Positions 8,581 through 18,205 of a stretch of DNA of 64,000 bases are shown here, one piece after another. The notes under the pieces are model-generated. The model searched no databases, was not told the DNA's origin, and saw nothing but the letters and a program-made list of their open reading frames with translations. Origin of the DNA: CBDCUC01 sp965222485 (GTDB taxonomy: Bacteria; Pseudomonadota; Alphaproteobacteria; Rhizobiales; Hyphomicrobiaceae); NCBI GenBank assembly GCA_965222485.1, contig CBDCUC010000007.1, positions 29,593-93,592 on the forward strand, given 5' to 3'. How positions within the stretch are numbered: position 1 is the stretch's first letter; each line of letters begins with the position of its first letter. Both the position numbers and the translations under genes were made by a program.

Positions 8581-9894
8581 ATGAACCGTATGACCGCACA
8601 AGTTAGGTGGTTAAACACCTTCATGAGCAAACATTCGGTATTCATAGTTGCAGTTCTATCGCTCTTCTTCTCACTAGCACATGCTCAGCCGGCCTGGAGC
8701 CAGGATGCAGGTCATTCTCAAGCTTTCGGTGCTAAAGGAAGGGGGACGGTTGTCGTTCACTTGTTCTGGAGCCGCACCTGCCCACATTGCGCGAAGGCCC
8801 GTGACTTTCTGCAAGCATATGCTCACGGGAAGTCGCCCGTGCGGCTTCACGATTACGAACTGTCGACCAATGTTGCCTACCAGAAAGCATTCATAGCAAT
8901 CAGTCAAAGCCACAACATCGAGCCGCCTGCAGTGCCACTAATTTCCATCGGGAACTCAGTGATTGTTGGTTTCCGCGACGCGGCAACAACCGGAGCTGAG
9001 ATTGATCAACACATTCAATACTGCCTAGAGAAGGCCTGCCCGGATCCGACCAAGGGGTTCATTGCAACGGCAATGGCCGCCGCGACAGAACCAGCCGCGG
9101 CAAAATCCGACAGTGCCACACCGGCGAACAGCCAGCATCGAATTCCCGAGGTCATCAATATACCGGGTTATGGCGAAGTCCCGACCCTTTCGCTGTCGTT
9201 GCCCATGCTCACAATTGTTCTGGGTGCAATTGACGGATTCAACCCGTGTGCAATGTGGGTACTGGTATTTCTCATCGGCCTGCTTGTGGGAATGCGCGAT
9301 CACTTCAGGATGTGGGCATACGGCATAGTGTTTCTCGCCACATCAGCGGTCGTCTACCTGGCCTTCATGACTGCATGGCTCAACGTCTTCTTGTTTCTCG
9401 GCAGCCTCGTATGGATACGGCTCGCCGTTGGGGTCTTTGCCCTCGGTGCAGGAACTTATTACCTTTCGGAGTTCATGCGTAATCCGGATGCGGCGTGCGC
9501 TATCACTTCTCCGGGAAGCCGCAAGCGGATCATGGACCGTTTTCGTGAGACGGTCTCGGAGCGCTCCTTCCTGAAAGCTACGGCAGGAATTATCCTCCTG
9601 GCCGCTGCCGTCAATCTAATCGAGCTTCTGTGCTCTGCTGGCATTCCTGCCGTTTATACCCAGGTCCTGGCATTGAGCGATTTGACTGCGTCCGCTTACG
9701 CAGCGTACCTGCTCCTCTACATTAGTGTCTTCATGCTCGATGACATGGTCGTGTTCGCCGCGGCCATGCTCACAATCCAGGCGACAGGTCTAACAGCGAC
9801 GTACGCTCGGTATTCACATCTCATCGGAGGTGTCGTGCTGGTCGGACTGGGTATTTTGCTGCTGTTGCGCCCGGAATGGTTATCGTTTGTCTGA
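8581..9894 (+). CDS. thioredoxin-fold protein fused to DsbD/CcdA-like membrane domain
   Basis: A 437-residue membrane oxidoreductase. A signal/anchor helix (about residues 16-36) is followed by a periplasmic thioredoxin-like domain with the active site CPHC (about residue 67). After an Ala/Pro linker, at least six transmembrane helices follow, with cysteines in NPCAM and LLCSAGIP. These are the places where DsbD/CcdA proteins carry the pair that moves electrons across the membrane (family knowledge). The order thioredoxin-first is the reverse of DsbD's gamma domain and resembles stand-alone glutaredoxin/CcdA fusions. The start ATG 8581 has the strong site AGAGAGGAAA upstream. It follows hsp20 with a 54-base gap and may be cotranscribed. 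Confidence 0.8.
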   Translation: MNRMTAQVRWLNTFMSKHSVFIVAVLSLFFSLAHAQPAWSQDAGHSQAFGAKGRGTVVVHLFWSRTCPHCAKARDFLQAYAHGKSPVRLHDYELSTNVAYQKAFIAISQSHNIEPPAVPLISIGNSVIVGFRDAATTGAEIDQHIQYCLEKACPDPTKGFIATAMAAATEPAAAKSDSATPANSQHRIPEVINIPGYGEVPTLSLSLPMLTIVLGAIDGFNPCAMWVLVFLIGLLVGMRDHFRMWAYGIVFLATSAVVYLAFMTAWLNVFLFLGSLVWIRLAVGVFALGAGTYYLSEFMRNPDAACAITSPGSRKRIMDRFRETVSERSFLKATAGIILLAAAVNLIELLCSAGIPAVYTQVLALSDLTASAYAAYLLLYISVFMLDDMVVFAAAMLTIQATGLTATYARYSHLIGGVVLVGLGILLLLRPEWLSFV

Positions 9895-10207
9895 GAGCAC
9901 AGACAGGCTCAGCCGCTAATCGGGGTGATGCTACCATATCAAGCCACGATAGCCAGAGCGTCGCACGATCGTGGCCGTGGCAACGGGTATTGGCGGCCAC
10001 AACAAAGGAGTCGGATCGGGAAAGGTGCTACGGCGCAGCGCCCGCTTCAGTATGCACCTGGCGGAGAACTCTGGTGAGCAATACGGTCCGAAACATATCG
10101 GCTTGTCTCTACGCAGCAACTTGGGCTACGGGGATTAGCGTCGGCGTGAAGCTGGATTGCTGACCGATATCAGAGCGCAAGCCGCGGGTTTAGCCGAACT
10201 TGAGGAT
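9895..10207. other. intergenic region before the P-type ATPase
   Basis: About 310 bases with no gene I can support. It should contain the ATPase promoter unless transcription reads through from hsp20. No FNR-type box or terminator hairpin is evident. Confidence 0.4.
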
Positions 10208-12919
10208 ATGAACACCGACCGACATCACCAGCATTTCCACGCGATGACGGCAGACGCAGTGCTTGTGGCCATGAATGCAACCGTTCAGGGTCTCAGCGAC
10301 GAGGAAGCTGTGCGCCGCCTTGCAAAGTATGGTGCCAACCGTTTGCCGGAGTCGCCGCCACGGAGCGCCTTGATGCGTTTCCTGGCCCAGTTCCACAACG
10401 TTTTGATATATGTCTTGCTGGCATCTGCTGCGGTGACGGCTGTCCTGGGGCATGTTGTCGACACGGCAGTGATTCTTGCTGTGGTGATTGTCAACGCGCT
10501 GATCGGCTTCGTCCAGGAGGGACGTGCAGAGCAAGCGATGTTGGCAATCCGAGGCATGCTTGCGCCGCGGTCCGCGGTAGTGCGCAATGGACACCGGCAG
10601 ACCCTGGATGCGGCATATCTCGTGCCCGGCGACATCGTGCTGATCGAGGCGGGTGACCGCGTGCCAGCGGACCTGCGCCTCCTTGAGGCGCGTGGTCTCA
10701 AGGCCGAGGAGGCGATCCTGACCGGCGAATCCGTTCCGGTGGACAAGGCGCCGGGCGCCGCCGCGGCTGATGCAGCACTCGGAGACCGATCGTCGATGTT
10801 GTTCAGTGGTACGCTCGCGGCTGCCGGTACCGGACGCGGGCTCGTCGTTGCAACGGGCGTAAGCACTCAAATTGGCAAGATCAGCGGGATGCTCACACGG
10901 ATTGAGACCCTGACCACCCCGCTTGTGCGTCAGATGGATATTTTCGCGCGCTGGCTGACCGTCTTCATCCTTCTCGTTGCTGGGTCGCTGCTCGTCTATG
11001 GACATTTTGTCGGCCACTTGGCCTTCTCGGAACTGTTCATGGTCGTGGTCGGTTTGTCGGTGGCGGCGATACCGGAGGGGCTCCCTGCCGTCTTAACGAT
11101 CACTCTGGCCGTCGGAGTTCAGGCGATGGCAAAGCGCAATGCTATTGTGCGCCGGCTCCCTGCAATTGAGACCCTAGGCTCGGTCTCAGTAATCTGCTCA
11201 GACAAGACGGGTACGCTGACGCGCAACGAAATGGTGGCCGCTTCATTGACAGCTGCCGGGCGAGTGTTCTGCGTTGACGGCCACGGCTATGCACCCGAAG
11301 GGACGTTGCGGTGTCGGGATGCCGAGGCTCATCCCGACAAGCACGCCGTACTGATCGAATTCGCGCAAGCTGCGGGACTTTGTAATGATGCAGTGCTCCA
11401 TGCGTACGAAGTCTCTTGGGGTGTCGAGGGAGATCCGATGGAGGGTGCGCTGAAGGCACTCGCAGGGAAGATTATGCGCTGTGGCCCGGAACCGTTCAAA
11501 AAATGGGCCCGCATCGATGCCATTCCATTCGACGCGGCTTATCGGTATATGGCCGTTCTTCATCACGACCGAGAAGGACACGCACTTGTCCATGTGAAAG
11601 GCGCACCGGAAGTAATTCTAGCGATGTGTGCGGATCAGCGGGCCACAGATGGGAGCACGGAGACACTTGTCCCTGCTTATTGGAATGAGATGATCGGCTC
11701 CCTTGCCGCCGAAGGCCAACGCGTCATCGCGGTAGCGGTACAAAGTGTACCGTCGGAGCAAACCAACCTGAACGCGTCGGATATTGATGGTCATCTGACA
11801 CTAATCGGTCTGATCGGCCTGATTGATCCCCCACGCCCGGAGGCAATCGGAGCCGTCACCGAATGCCACGAGGCAGGCATCCGGGTGAAAATGGTGACCG
11901 GAGATCACGGTGCAACGGCCTGCTCGATCGCCACGAGCATTGGGCTGAAGAATGCCGATCGCGTGTTAACGGGATTGGACATCGACAAAATGGACGATGT
12001 CCAACTCGCGGAAGCAGTTGTCCAAACAGATGTCTTCGCCCGCGCATCACCCAGTCACAAGCTTCGACTCGTCAGGGCGCTTCAGTCGCGCAAAGCAACA
12101 GTAGCAATGACTGGCGATGGCGTGAACGATGCACCTGCCTTAAAGCGTGCCGACGCGGGCATTGCGATGGGTCTGAAGGGCAGCGAGGCTGCGAAAGAGG
12201 CCGCTGACTTGGTTCTGGCAGACGACAATTTTGCGTCGATCGCCGCTGCCGTGCGCGAAGGCCGCACCGTCTATGACAACATCAAGAAGGTGATTGGCTG
12301 GACGCTACCAACGAGTGCTGGCGAAGCAGCAACAATAGTCCTCGCCATCCTGGCCGGGATGGCGCTACCGATCACGGCCGTTCAAATCCTATGGGTCAAC
12401 CTGATAACAGTATCCACGCTTGGTATTGCGCTGGCATTCGAGCCAACCGAGCCGGAAACCATGCGCAGACCGCCGCGGCCGCGCGACGAGCCGTTGCTAT
12501 CGGGCGAGCTGATCTGGCACATCCTACTTGTGTCGGGCCTGTTTTGTGCCTCGGTCTTCGGGATCTACTCCTATGCGATCGATCGCGGCTACGACGTCGA
12601 GGTCGCCAATACCATGGCTGTGAATATGTTGGTCGTGCTGGAGATCTTCCACCTGTTCTTTGTACGCAATATCCATGGAACATCCTTGTCGTGGGCAGCA
12701 GTCAAGGGAACACCGGTCGTCTGGGCCTGTGTGGCCGTCGTCACCTTGGCACAACTCGCCATTACCTATATACAGCCGCTGCAACTGGTACTTGGAACGG
12801 CGGCAGTGCCGATTGGCGACGGGCCGCTCATCGTTCTCGTGGGCGTCGTGTTCTTTGCGATCATTGAGACGGAGAAACAAATGCGGCTCGCCTTTCGCAA
12901 TTCCGCCATGAAACAGTAA
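10208..12919 (+). CDS. P2-type cation-transporting ATPase
   Basis: An ATP-driven cation pump of about 900 residues. All P-type motifs are present: TGES in the actuator domain (about residue 170), IPEGLPAVLT in helix M4, the phosphorylation motif DKTGT (about 331), KGAPE in the nucleotide domain, and GDGVNDAP (about 635). Ten transmembrane helices fit the hydrophobic pattern. The PEGLP sequence places it with Ca2+/Na+/K+-type P2 ATPases rather than heavy-metal P1B pumps, and no CXXC or CPC is found. The start is uncertain: ATG 10208 has GAGG only a few bases upstream, while TTG 10157 would add 17 residues. It lies in the same direction as the thioredoxin-DsbD gene, about 310 bases after it. 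Confidence 0.88.
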   Translation: MNTDRHHQHFHAMTADAVLVAMNATVQGLSDEEAVRRLAKYGANRLPESPPRSALMRFLAQFHNVLIYVLLASAAVTAVLGHVVDTAVILAVVIVNALIGFVQEGRAEQAMLAIRGMLAPRSAVVRNGHRQTLDAAYLVPGDIVLIEAGDRVPADLRLLEARGLKAEEAILTGESVPVDKAPGAAAADAALGDRSSMLFSGTLAAAGTGRGLVVATGVSTQIGKISGMLTRIETLTTPLVRQMDIFARWLTVFILLVAGSLLVYGHFVGHLAFSELFMVVVGLSVAAIPEGLPAVLTITLAVGVQAMAKRNAIVRRLPAIETLGSVSVICSDKTGTLTRNEMVAASLTAAGRVFCVDGHGYAPEGTLRCRDAEAHPDKHAVLIEFAQAAGLCNDAVLHAYEVSWGVEGDPMEGALKALAGKIMRCGPEPFKKWARIDAIPFDAAYRYMAVLHHDREGHALVHVKGAPEVILAMCADQRATDGSTETLVPAYWNEMIGSLAAEGQRVIAVAVQSVPSEQTNLNASDIDGHLTLIGLIGLIDPPRPEAIGAVTECHEAGIRVKMVTGDHGATACSIATSIGLKNADRVLTGLDIDKMDDVQLAEAVVQTDVFARASPSHKLRLVRALQSRKATVAMTGDGVNDAPALKRADAGIAMGLKGSEAAKEAADLVLADDNFASIAAAVREGRTVYDNIKKVIGWTLPTSAGEAATIVLAILAGMALPITAVQILWVNLITVSTLGIALAFEPTEPETMRRPPRPRDEPLLSGELIWHILLVSGLFCASVFGIYSYAIDRGYDVEVANTMAVNMLVVLEIFHLFFVRNIHGTSLSWAAVKGTPVVWACVAVVTLAQLAITYIQPLQLVLGTAAVPIGDGPLIVLVGVVFFAIIETEKQMRLAFRNSAMKQ

Positions 12920-13721
12920 TTCGGCGACCTATTGGAGCACCTCCAAGAGTGGCTCAGCCGGCGCCCGCATGCCTCTAGAAGCAAAAACCGCAGGGACAAT
13001 ATCCTCTGAGTTGTGTCGGCCGGGAGAGCATGGATAACCAGTCCGAGTCAACGGACCTATAGATTCTCCAAACTTTCGCCATTCGTTTCTCCCTGGCCGA
13101 GCCCAATTCGCGCGACACGCAAACCAATTGTGGTCGCGCCCTGGCCCGCTTCGACGTTTCGCTAAAGTGCAGCTAAGCGGCCGCAGTTGGAGGCATAGCT
13201 GAAGAACGCCGATCGCTCTGGCAAACTTTCCGGTGGTGAGGGCGAACCATCCGTGCCCAGCGCCCTTTGCTAGCCGCGCATCTTGACGCTGGCTGTTCTC
13301 TAATTCCGGGGTTGACGTCAAGCTCTCCTGCGTGTGTCCTTACCGGGTCCATGGTTCTCTTCGCGGTCAGGGCAGACCTGCCGCACGATGGCGCAGACTG
13401 ACGTTGGTGGATCAATGTGTGAATCGCGCTTGGCTGGCAGCTATTGGATGTTGAGACAGATAAACGGCAAGATGAAAGACGTCCACAGCAGACCATTGGT
13501 TTTGTGATTGGTTATCATACGTCCCGCGCAGAAACGGCCTGGCGCGGTGCAAAACGCGGCTGGGAAAAGCTCCAGGCAGTATCCCGGTCCTGGTGTTGAT
13601 GTCGCTCTACAGGCAATTTCTAAGGTGCGGGCGCGCCCAGGTTTTGCGATTCATCAGTGCCTGTTGCACGGCATTTGAGCGTCCGGGCGCTTTCACGTGG
13701 CGTAACTCAGTCTGACAACGA
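12920..13721. other. non-coding region between convergent ATPase and Na/Pi transporter genes
   Basis: About 800 bases between two genes that point at each other. Short open frames on the minus strand (for example 13173-13496) have low-complexity, Arg/Ser/Pro-rich products and no ribosome site, so I do not call them. I found no rho-independent terminator, repeat or recognisable gene remnant here. Confidence 0.4.
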
Positions 13722-15350
13722 TCAAATAGCACCCTCCTGCTCAAGTTCACTTTCGTTACCTAATATCTCGGGCATCTGTTCTTGTTTTGCATGGCGCAGG
13801 TGGTAGGAAATTCGCCAAAGGTGATAAGATACCCGATGGATCCATCTTGCCCCATCCAATCGATGCAGCATTGACTCAACGCTGAACTTTTTTTGTGAGC
13901 TAATTTCTACTGTGCGATTTCTGTAGCGTCGGCGCTGCTTGCCCATATGTTCACGCATGCGATTGAATTCTTGCTCGATAGACTCAAGATCATGATCCGA
14001 GGATAACTTCAGCGTGGACGTACGCAATGCCGCGCCGAGGCGGCGAAGCTGCCGATCTGCTTTGACGGTTTCGATGCGCGCCTCCTGCGAACAGCGATGC
14101 GATAGACGAAGCAGATGGTCGAGAGCATGCAAGGTTGCCGAGCGACGCCTCCGGGTCATCTCGTCGATTTGCTCCGTTCCGATTTGTGCCACATATCGGC
14201 TCGTTGCCTCCAGCGCGTCGTTTATGGATTTGCGCCGCGCGAAATCGGAAGACACTGGCTGTTGAACATCCAGTTGGTCAGCGATAAGGCGACTTAACTC
14301 AGTGGCGATGTCATGTATCGTAGCCGCTGCGGCGTCAGTGGCACTGCGCGGATCGTCGTGGAGGCGCTTATCGAGGCGGCGTTGTAGTGCTGGACCTGTT
14401 TCGGGAACAAGTCGCGTCACCAGCCGGGCGAAGGCGGAAGTGAAGGGGAGTATCAACAGGACGCCAATGCCATTGAAAAACGTATGGAAAGCGACCAGCG
14501 CAATCTGAACATTTCCAATCTCCCCATCGCCGATCCAGCTGCTCACCGCGCTCGAGAATGGGCCGAGAAGTATGAATGCCATCACACCCGTCAGCACATT
14601 GTAGATGACATGCGCATAACCTGTCTGCCGAATGGCCGCCGAACCGCCGATTGTCGCCAATGCAGCGGTAAATGTGGTCCCCACATCCAGCCCAATGACC
14701 ATCGCTGCGGCTTGCGGGAATGAGATTGCTCCTGCTTGCACTGCCGCTAAAGCTGTTGCAACGCCAGCGCTTGATGATTGTGTGATCAGGGTGATCGCGA
14801 CGCCAATCAGCACCAGTTTGAAACGGCCAAATAGTGTGTCGTCTGGGAAATCGTCCGGCGTCAGTATACCCTTGAACTCTGCCATACCCTGTTGCATGGC
14901 ATCGATTCCAAAGAACAGCAGACCGAAGCCGGCGAGCGCCAACCCAGTTTGACGCGTTTTTCCGTGACCATACAGACGCAACAGGGCACCGAGTAACACA
15001 AGCGGCAGGACAACTTCTCCAATCTGAAGCTTAAAGCCCAATATGGCGACGAACCAGCCGGTGACCGTTGTTCCGATGTTGGCGCCGAATATGATCCCAA
15101 GTGCCTGCGGGAATGTGAGTAAGCCAGCTCCCACGAAGCCGACTGCGGTGACAGTCGTGGCGCTGGAGGATTGGATGACTGCGGTGGCGACAGCACCTGT
15201 TGCCGCACCGGACACCGGGGTCCGTGTGTAGCGCGCGAGCATTCGGCGCAGTGCGCTGCCCGCCAGCCCTTTTAGACCGTCAGTCAGCAGCGTCATGCCA
15301 AGAAGGAAGAGTCCGATACCCCCGAGCACAAGTACGACATTTGCCACCAT
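13722..15350 (-). CDS. Na/Pi cotransporter family protein with C-terminal PhoU-like domain
   Basis: A 542-residue transporter of the NptA/YjbB type. The two inverted repeats of the family are obvious, each with a QSSSA motif (QSSSATT at about residue 60; QSSSAGV at about 190) followed by a GxxxGTT motif (GANIGTT; GLDVGTT). These form the sodium and phosphate sites (family knowledge). About nine hydrophobic helices fill residues 1-305. The remaining 235 residues are helical and charged, as in the PhoU-like tail that links such carriers to phosphate sensing. The start is ATG 15350. The gene diverges from the glycosyltransferase gene, with 377 bases between them. Confidence 0.85.
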   Translation of the reverse strand: MVANVVLVLGGIGLFLLGMTLLTDGLKGLAGSALRRMLARYTRTPVSGAATGAVATAVIQSSSATTVTAVGFVGAGLLTFPQALGIIFGANIGTTVTGWFVAILGFKLQIGEVVLPLVLLGALLRLYGHGKTRQTGLALAGFGLLFFGIDAMQQGMAEFKGILTPDDFPDDTLFGRFKLVLIGVAITLITQSSSAGVATALAAVQAGAISFPQAAAMVIGLDVGTTFTAALATIGGSAAIRQTGYAHVIYNVLTGVMAFILLGPFSSAVSSWIGDGEIGNVQIALVAFHTFFNGIGVLLILPFTSAFARLVTRLVPETGPALQRRLDKRLHDDPRSATDAAAATIHDIATELSRLIADQLDVQQPVSSDFARRKSINDALEATSRYVAQIGTEQIDEMTRRRRSATLHALDHLLRLSHRCSQEARIETVKADRQLRRLGAALRTSTLKLSSDHDLESIEQEFNRMREHMGKQRRRYRNRTVEISSQKKFSVESMLHRLDGARWIHRVSYHLWRISYHLRHAKQEQMPEILGNESELEQEGAI

Positions 15351-15727
15351 GCCGGCATATTATCCTGTTTGGCAGGTGATGGGAAATGCGCTTGTCTGTC
15401 CTGCAACAGCTCCTCGTGATGCGAAAACGCACACTAGAACAAACGCGATGTTGTCAAACGATTGGGGTCAACAAGACCGGAGTGATTGTGCAATGCCGTG
15501 GTCTTGCGAATTGCGATCCAACAGCAGAAGCGTGGTCCATCGTCAACGAGTGGGTGCGTCACGCTAGCCTGCAAGTCCCACTACATATGTGAAGGTCGTA
15601 ATGCGCTAAGATTGTTATTGGCCCGCTTCTCCTTCTTTGTTGCCAGGCAGAGCGATCTCGTGGGCATTCGGTCTTGGCTCGAAAGTGGACGCAAAGCCCT
15701 GTTCGTCTGTTTGTCTGCTTATGGCCC
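15351..15727. other. divergent promoter region
   Basis: This 377-base stretch lies between the Na/Pi transporter gene (minus) and the interrupted glycosyltransferase gene (plus). It should hold both promoters. I see no gene, repeat or clear operator in it. Confidence 0.4.
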
Positions 15728-17023
15728 ATGAGAATCTTGATCATAACCTATGGTTCTCGCGGTGATGTCCAACCTTATGTGGCCTTGGGCAAAGGGCTGA
15801 TGGCGGCAGGCCACCGCGTGCTACTCGCCACAAGCGAGCGTTTTCAGGACTTCGTGCGCAGCCACGGGGTTGAATACGGCTTCATGAACGACGACTTGCT
15901 CGCAATCATCGATACGCCGCAAGGCAAGGAGTTGATCGAAAATACGACCAACGTGTTCGAGATCATCCGTCAGAACATAAAGCTATCTCGTCAGGTCGGC
16001 CCTATGGCTGAGGCGGCAATGCGAGAGAGCTGGGAAGCCGCAAGGGAATTCCGCCCGGACTATATTCTCTACCACGCGAAAGCCGGTGCCGCTCCGCATA
16101 TAGCCGAAAAACTAGGCATAGACTGCGCGCTCGCAACGCCTATTCCAATGTTCGTACCGACCTCCGCATACCCCTTTCTGGTTTTTCCGAGTTGGAAACT
16201 CGGCGGTTGGTACAATCGATTGAGTTATCATGTGATCAATCGGTTGCACGGGATCTTCCTGGGGCGCTATGCACGAAAGTTCCGCGATGAGATAGGTCTG
16301 CCGGCACTCAGAAGACTCGATATGCTGAAGTCTGCTAACGGCACCGACATCCCGGTTTTACACGCCTTTAGTGAGGCCGTGCAACCGCGTCCATCCGATT
16401 GGCCTGAAAGTGCGGTTGTAACGGGCTATTGGTTCCTTAACGAAGGTGAAGATTAGGAGCCGCCAGATCGGCTCCGAGCCTTTCTCAACTCAGGCGATCG
16501 GCCGGTCTACATCGGGTTCGGGTCCATGGCGGGACGCCATCCGGAGCGGTTAGCAAAGATCGTCGTAGAGGCGCTGCAAAGGGCCGGACTGCGCGGGATC
16601 ATTGCGAAGGGCTGGGGCGGCCTACAAGCAGCGGATCTACCCCAAACGATTCTAAGTATTGATGCCGCACCACACGATTGGTTATTCCCACGCATGGCAG
16701 CAGTTGTCCACCATGGCGGCGCCGGCACGACTGCCGCCGGTCTGCGTTCTGGAAAGCCTTCCGTTGTAGTTCCTTTTTTCGGTGACCAGCCATTCTGGGG
16801 CAATCGTGTTCACGAACTCGGTGCCGGGCCGAAGCCGATACCACAAAAGAAATTGACGGCTGAAAGGCTGGTGGTGGCGTTGCAGGAGGCGACATTGAAC
16901 TCGAATATTATAGAAGCTGCAGCCGAGATCGGTCGAAAAATCAGAACAGAGGACGGTGTCGCGAAGGCGGTCTTTCAAATCGAGAAGTGGGCCACCGCGT
17001 CAGATTCAGCCGGTAGCAAATAG
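15728..17023 (+). pseudogene. family 1 (sterol glucosyltransferase-like) glycosyltransferase with an in-frame amber codon
   Basis: The reading frame encodes a GT1-type glycosyltransferase of about 430 residues. The N-terminal acceptor domain opens with MRILIITYGSRGDVQP, a classic start for the family. The C-terminal nucleotide-sugar domain contains YIGFGSM, HHGGAGTTAAGLRSGKPSVV and FFGDQPFWGNRV, equivalent to the donor-binding box. A TAG at 16454-16456 lies between the two halves in the same frame, at NEGED-stop-EPPDRL. Relatives usually carry Trp here (D-W-x-P-P), so a single TGG to TAG change explains the stop. As it stands only the 242-residue N-domain would be made. Either this is a recent pseudogene or the stop is read through; a sequencing error is also possible. 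Confidence 0.75.
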
Positions 17024-17673
17024 CACAGAGAAACGCGTCTGGGGGTGGACCGGACATTTAGCATTTTGCCATCGCATCGCCGATTGTTGTGGCGCACACA
17101 GTGACACCCCGCCTCCCATTGGCGTAGGTAACAGATATGTTGAACACGTGCACTTCGACGGCACCGGGTCAACCTGCGCGGTTTGCGCTGGGGAGCACGT
17201 ATTCCGTTTGCGCCCTGCAAGCGGTCCTTTGACCCGAATTTTCTGTTTCACCCCCGACTTCGGACGTCACCCAGCGCGCCACCAACGTGTCTTCCGGGCC
17301 ACATCCAGAACATGGCGGATAAGGACGATCAGTCGTAGTGGGTTGTCCACGTCACATTGACAACCCGATGGACACCCCTAAAATTGTTGCGGCGCAACTC
17401 ATTCCAATGCAATTCCCTGTGTTGACGGCAGCTTCCGGATCTTCATCGGCGGTCGTAAGGGAGCACCGCTAACGAGTGCCCCTTGACCCCAAGCTGCCCA
17501 AGTACCCCAGTTGAAAGCCGGCTAGCGGTCGAGAGTGCGTAATGCACTAATGACTGCTCACCTCCATGCGTGAGCCGGACGCAAATTTACGTTACGTTTG
17601 CTTGGCCGATAACGTGGATCCAATGTTCCCAGTCCAACGTAATAGATGACGACCGCAAGGCAGACGACGACGT

Positions 17674-17892
17674 CTAAGACTGCCACCGACAGATCGATTG
17701 ACAGAGACTTTGCTTGCGACCGCACCGGCGCCTCTCTCTTGCGAACCATGCTCGCGATTGCATGAGGGAGCTCGATTTCACATTCCCGAGACACCTCGTA
17801 TAGTCCCTGTAGCATCGAATATTGCATTGGGTGTTCGCAGATGCCGGTGCTGCGATCGCCATGATCAGCAGAATTAGAATCAACCTACTCAT
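17674..17892 (-). CDS. small secreted cysteine-rich protein (left copy)
   Basis: A 72-residue product with a signal peptide (hydrophobic residues about 4-17, AxA site near 19), then a short Arg-rich mature part with six cysteines (CNIRCY, TRC, RRC, LC, IC). The spacing suggests two or three disulfides in a helical hairpin. The family is not known to me. The ATG is preceded by GGAGGT at 7-8 nt and overlaps the stop of a 34-codon frame, so translation is coupled. An identical copy lies at 62923-63141. Confidence 0.6.
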   Translation of the reverse strand: MSRLILILLIMAIAAPASANTQCNIRCYRDYTRCLGNVKSSSLMQSRAWFARERRRCGRKQSLCQSICRWQS

Positions 17893-17993
17893 GCTTGAGA
17901 CCTCCATTGGCAGGTTAGCCCGGTCCGGTGATCAATCGCAGCGCAGTCGCTGAAAAATTTCTCGGTGATCTCAAGATAGCGAAAGCTGGTCAT
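17889..17993 (-). CDS. 34-residue leader peptide coupled to the secreted protein (left copy)
   Basis: A short frame with a perfect ribosome site (GGAGGAG, 4 nt before ATG) and the product start MTSFRYLEITEKFF. Its stop TGA overlaps the ATG of the next gene as ATGA. This layout is typical of a translated leader or of a very small protein made in equal amounts with its partner. The function is unknown. The identical copy is at 62822-62926. Confidence 0.5.
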   Translation of the reverse strand: MTSFRYLEITEKFFSDCAAIDHRTGLTCQWRSQA

Positions 17994-18205
17994 CGCACTC
18001 CTCCATTGTTTGGCATAAAATAGGTCGCGATGACGCAGGAGTAGGTTCTATCTAATTGACAGAATACGGACTGAGCTCCTCAATTATTGAAGTTGCTAGC
18101 CGCGGTCAGAAAGACGATTGATGCGGTTAAAGCGCAGCGAAGTCATCGTATTCTTAAAAACCACCCGGCGCATAGAGATCTGCTCATGTGATCGACGAAG
18201 CCAGA

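Noticed and set aside
10190..11017. Long minus-strand open frame (275 codons) opposite the P-type ATPase gene
   Set aside because: It is fully antisense to a gene with all family motifs, has an Arg/His/Gln-rich composition, and arises from the high-GC third-position pattern of the real gene.
12929..13496. Two minus-strand frames between the ATPase and the Na/Pi transporter
   Set aside because: No ribosome site, biased composition, mutually overlapping, no recognisable domain.
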